The position numbers were made by a program, and so were the translations under genes. The notes beneath the pieces are model-generated. The model worked only from the letters and a program-made list of their open reading frames with translations, was not told the DNA's origin and made no database searches. From Holophagaceae bacterium (GTDB lineage: Bacteria > Acidobacteriota > Holophagae > Holophagales > Holophagaceae), in contig PMJK01000096.1 in NCBI GenBank assembly GCA_003158505.1, positions 531 through 7,091 on the forward strand: a stretch of 6,561 nt of DNA, read 5' to 3'. The first letter of the stretch is position 1. The number at the start of each line of letters is the position of its first letter. Positions 6,090-6,561 of this stretch are shown in pieces.

Positions 6090-6561
6090 GCTTCACTTCC
6101 TTGCTGTTCAATATGGAACTGCTCGTCCAGGAGATGGGCCGTCGGGGGCTTGGTCCGGAAAAGGCTGTAGATGACGGGGACGATGAAGAGGGTGACGAGG
6201 GTGGCCACCAGGAGGCCACCAATGACCGCCCGCCCCAGGGGGGCGTTCTGGCTTCCGGCTTCTCCAAGACCCAGGGCCATGGGCACCATGCCCAGGATCA
6301 TGGCCAGGGCGGTCATGATCACAGGCCGAAGCCGGACCTGTCCGGCGCGGCTCGCCGCCTCCAGAGCCGAGAGCTCCGGTTCAGTCGCGCGGACATCGTT
6401 GGCGAAGCTCACCAGCAGGATGGAGTTCGAGGTGGCGATGCCCACCGCCATGATGGCGCCCATGAGGGATTCCACGTTCAGGGTGGTGCCCGTGAGGGCC
6501 AGCATCCAGAGGATGCCCACCATGGCTCCCGGCACGGCGAAGATGATGATGAAGGGATCCA
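6086..6561 (-). CDS. RND efflux transporter inner-membrane subunit, C-terminal part (5' end outside window)
   Basis: About 157 C-terminal residues of an AcrB/HAE1-type proton-driven multidrug exporter, which would normally be over 1000 residues. The frame stays open to the window edge: reading DPFIIIFAVPGAMVGILWML, it enters before the GTG at 6533-6535, which is not a real start. The late transmembrane helices are recognisable: LNVESLMGAIMAVGIATSNSILLVSFAND (the conserved GIxxxNxILLV segment), then LRPVIMTALAMILGMVPMALGLGEAG and the final helix GGLLVATLVTLFIVPVIYSLF, followed by a short polar tail. SQNAPLGRAVIGG matches the usual pre-helix motif. The gene lies upstream of its adaptor with an ATGA overlap, the reverse of the common adaptor-then-pump order. 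No outer-membrane channel gene is seen inside the window. Confidence 0.93.
   Translation of the reverse strand, partial: DPFIIIFAVPGAMVGILWMLALTGTTLNVESLMGAIMAVGIATSNSILLVSFANDVRATEPELSALEAASRAGQVRLRPVIMTALAMILGMVPMALGLGEAGSQNAPLGRAVIGGLLVATLVTLFIVPVIYSLFRTKPPTAHLLDEQFHIEQQGSEA
6098..6102 (-). promoter_or_regulatory. Ribosome binding site of the adaptor gene
   Basis: Minus-strand AAGGA eight bases before the adaptor ATG (6087-6089), placed inside the last codons of the RND pump gene. It fixes the adaptor start and supports co-translation of the two subunits. Confidence 0.6.

Overview
The window is GC-rich and tightly packed, with seven protein-coding genes, two of them cut by the window edges, and no RNA genes, CRISPR arrays or insertion sequences. 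The envelope genes (an RND efflux pump with its periplasmic adaptor, and a type IV prepilin-like protein) point to a Gram-negative bacterium. The glycyl radical enzyme implies that it lives without oxygen at least part of the time. Composition and the style of the pseudopilin would suit an anaerobic member of the Acidobacteriota (Holophagae/Geothrix-like), but that is a guess from protein style, not a demonstrated assignment.

Layout from left to right. (1) 1-695, plus strand: the 3' part of a fumarylacetoacetate hydrolase (FAH) family enzyme, whose real start lies before the window. (2) 721-3953, minus strand: a two-gene unit made of a radical-SAM glycyl-radical-enzyme activase, followed with an ATGA overlap by a 786-residue glycyl radical enzyme. 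The enzyme carries the active-site set of trans-4-hydroxy-L-proline dehydratase (HypD). (3) 3954-4038: an 85-bp divergent intergenic region with an inverted repeat. (4) 4039-4992, plus strand: a GspG-like pseudopilin and a four-helix DUF4149 membrane protein. (5) 4989-6561, minus strand: the C-terminal end of an RND pump subunit, then its periplasmic adaptor, again joined by an ATGA overlap. The adaptor and DUF4149 genes converge and overlap by 4 bp at their stop codons.

How the parts work together. The activase should use S-adenosylmethionine to place a radical on Gly761 of the glycyl radical enzyme. That enzyme is predicted to remove water from hydroxyproline, giving pyrroline-5-carboxylate, which a ProC-type reductase could turn into proline. 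No such reductase is visible here. The RND and adaptor pair is a separate efflux module, and the pseudopilin/DUF4149 pair appears unrelated to either.

The most interesting part is the dehydratase/activase pair. All the HypD catalytic residues that I could recall are present at a constant offset, but the pair shows an Arg-to-His change in the usual PGRxDQ motif, an extra cysteine three residues before the catalytic cysteine, and an activase whose ferredoxin-like insert keeps cysteines for only one cluster. I see no clearly new multi-gene system in this window.
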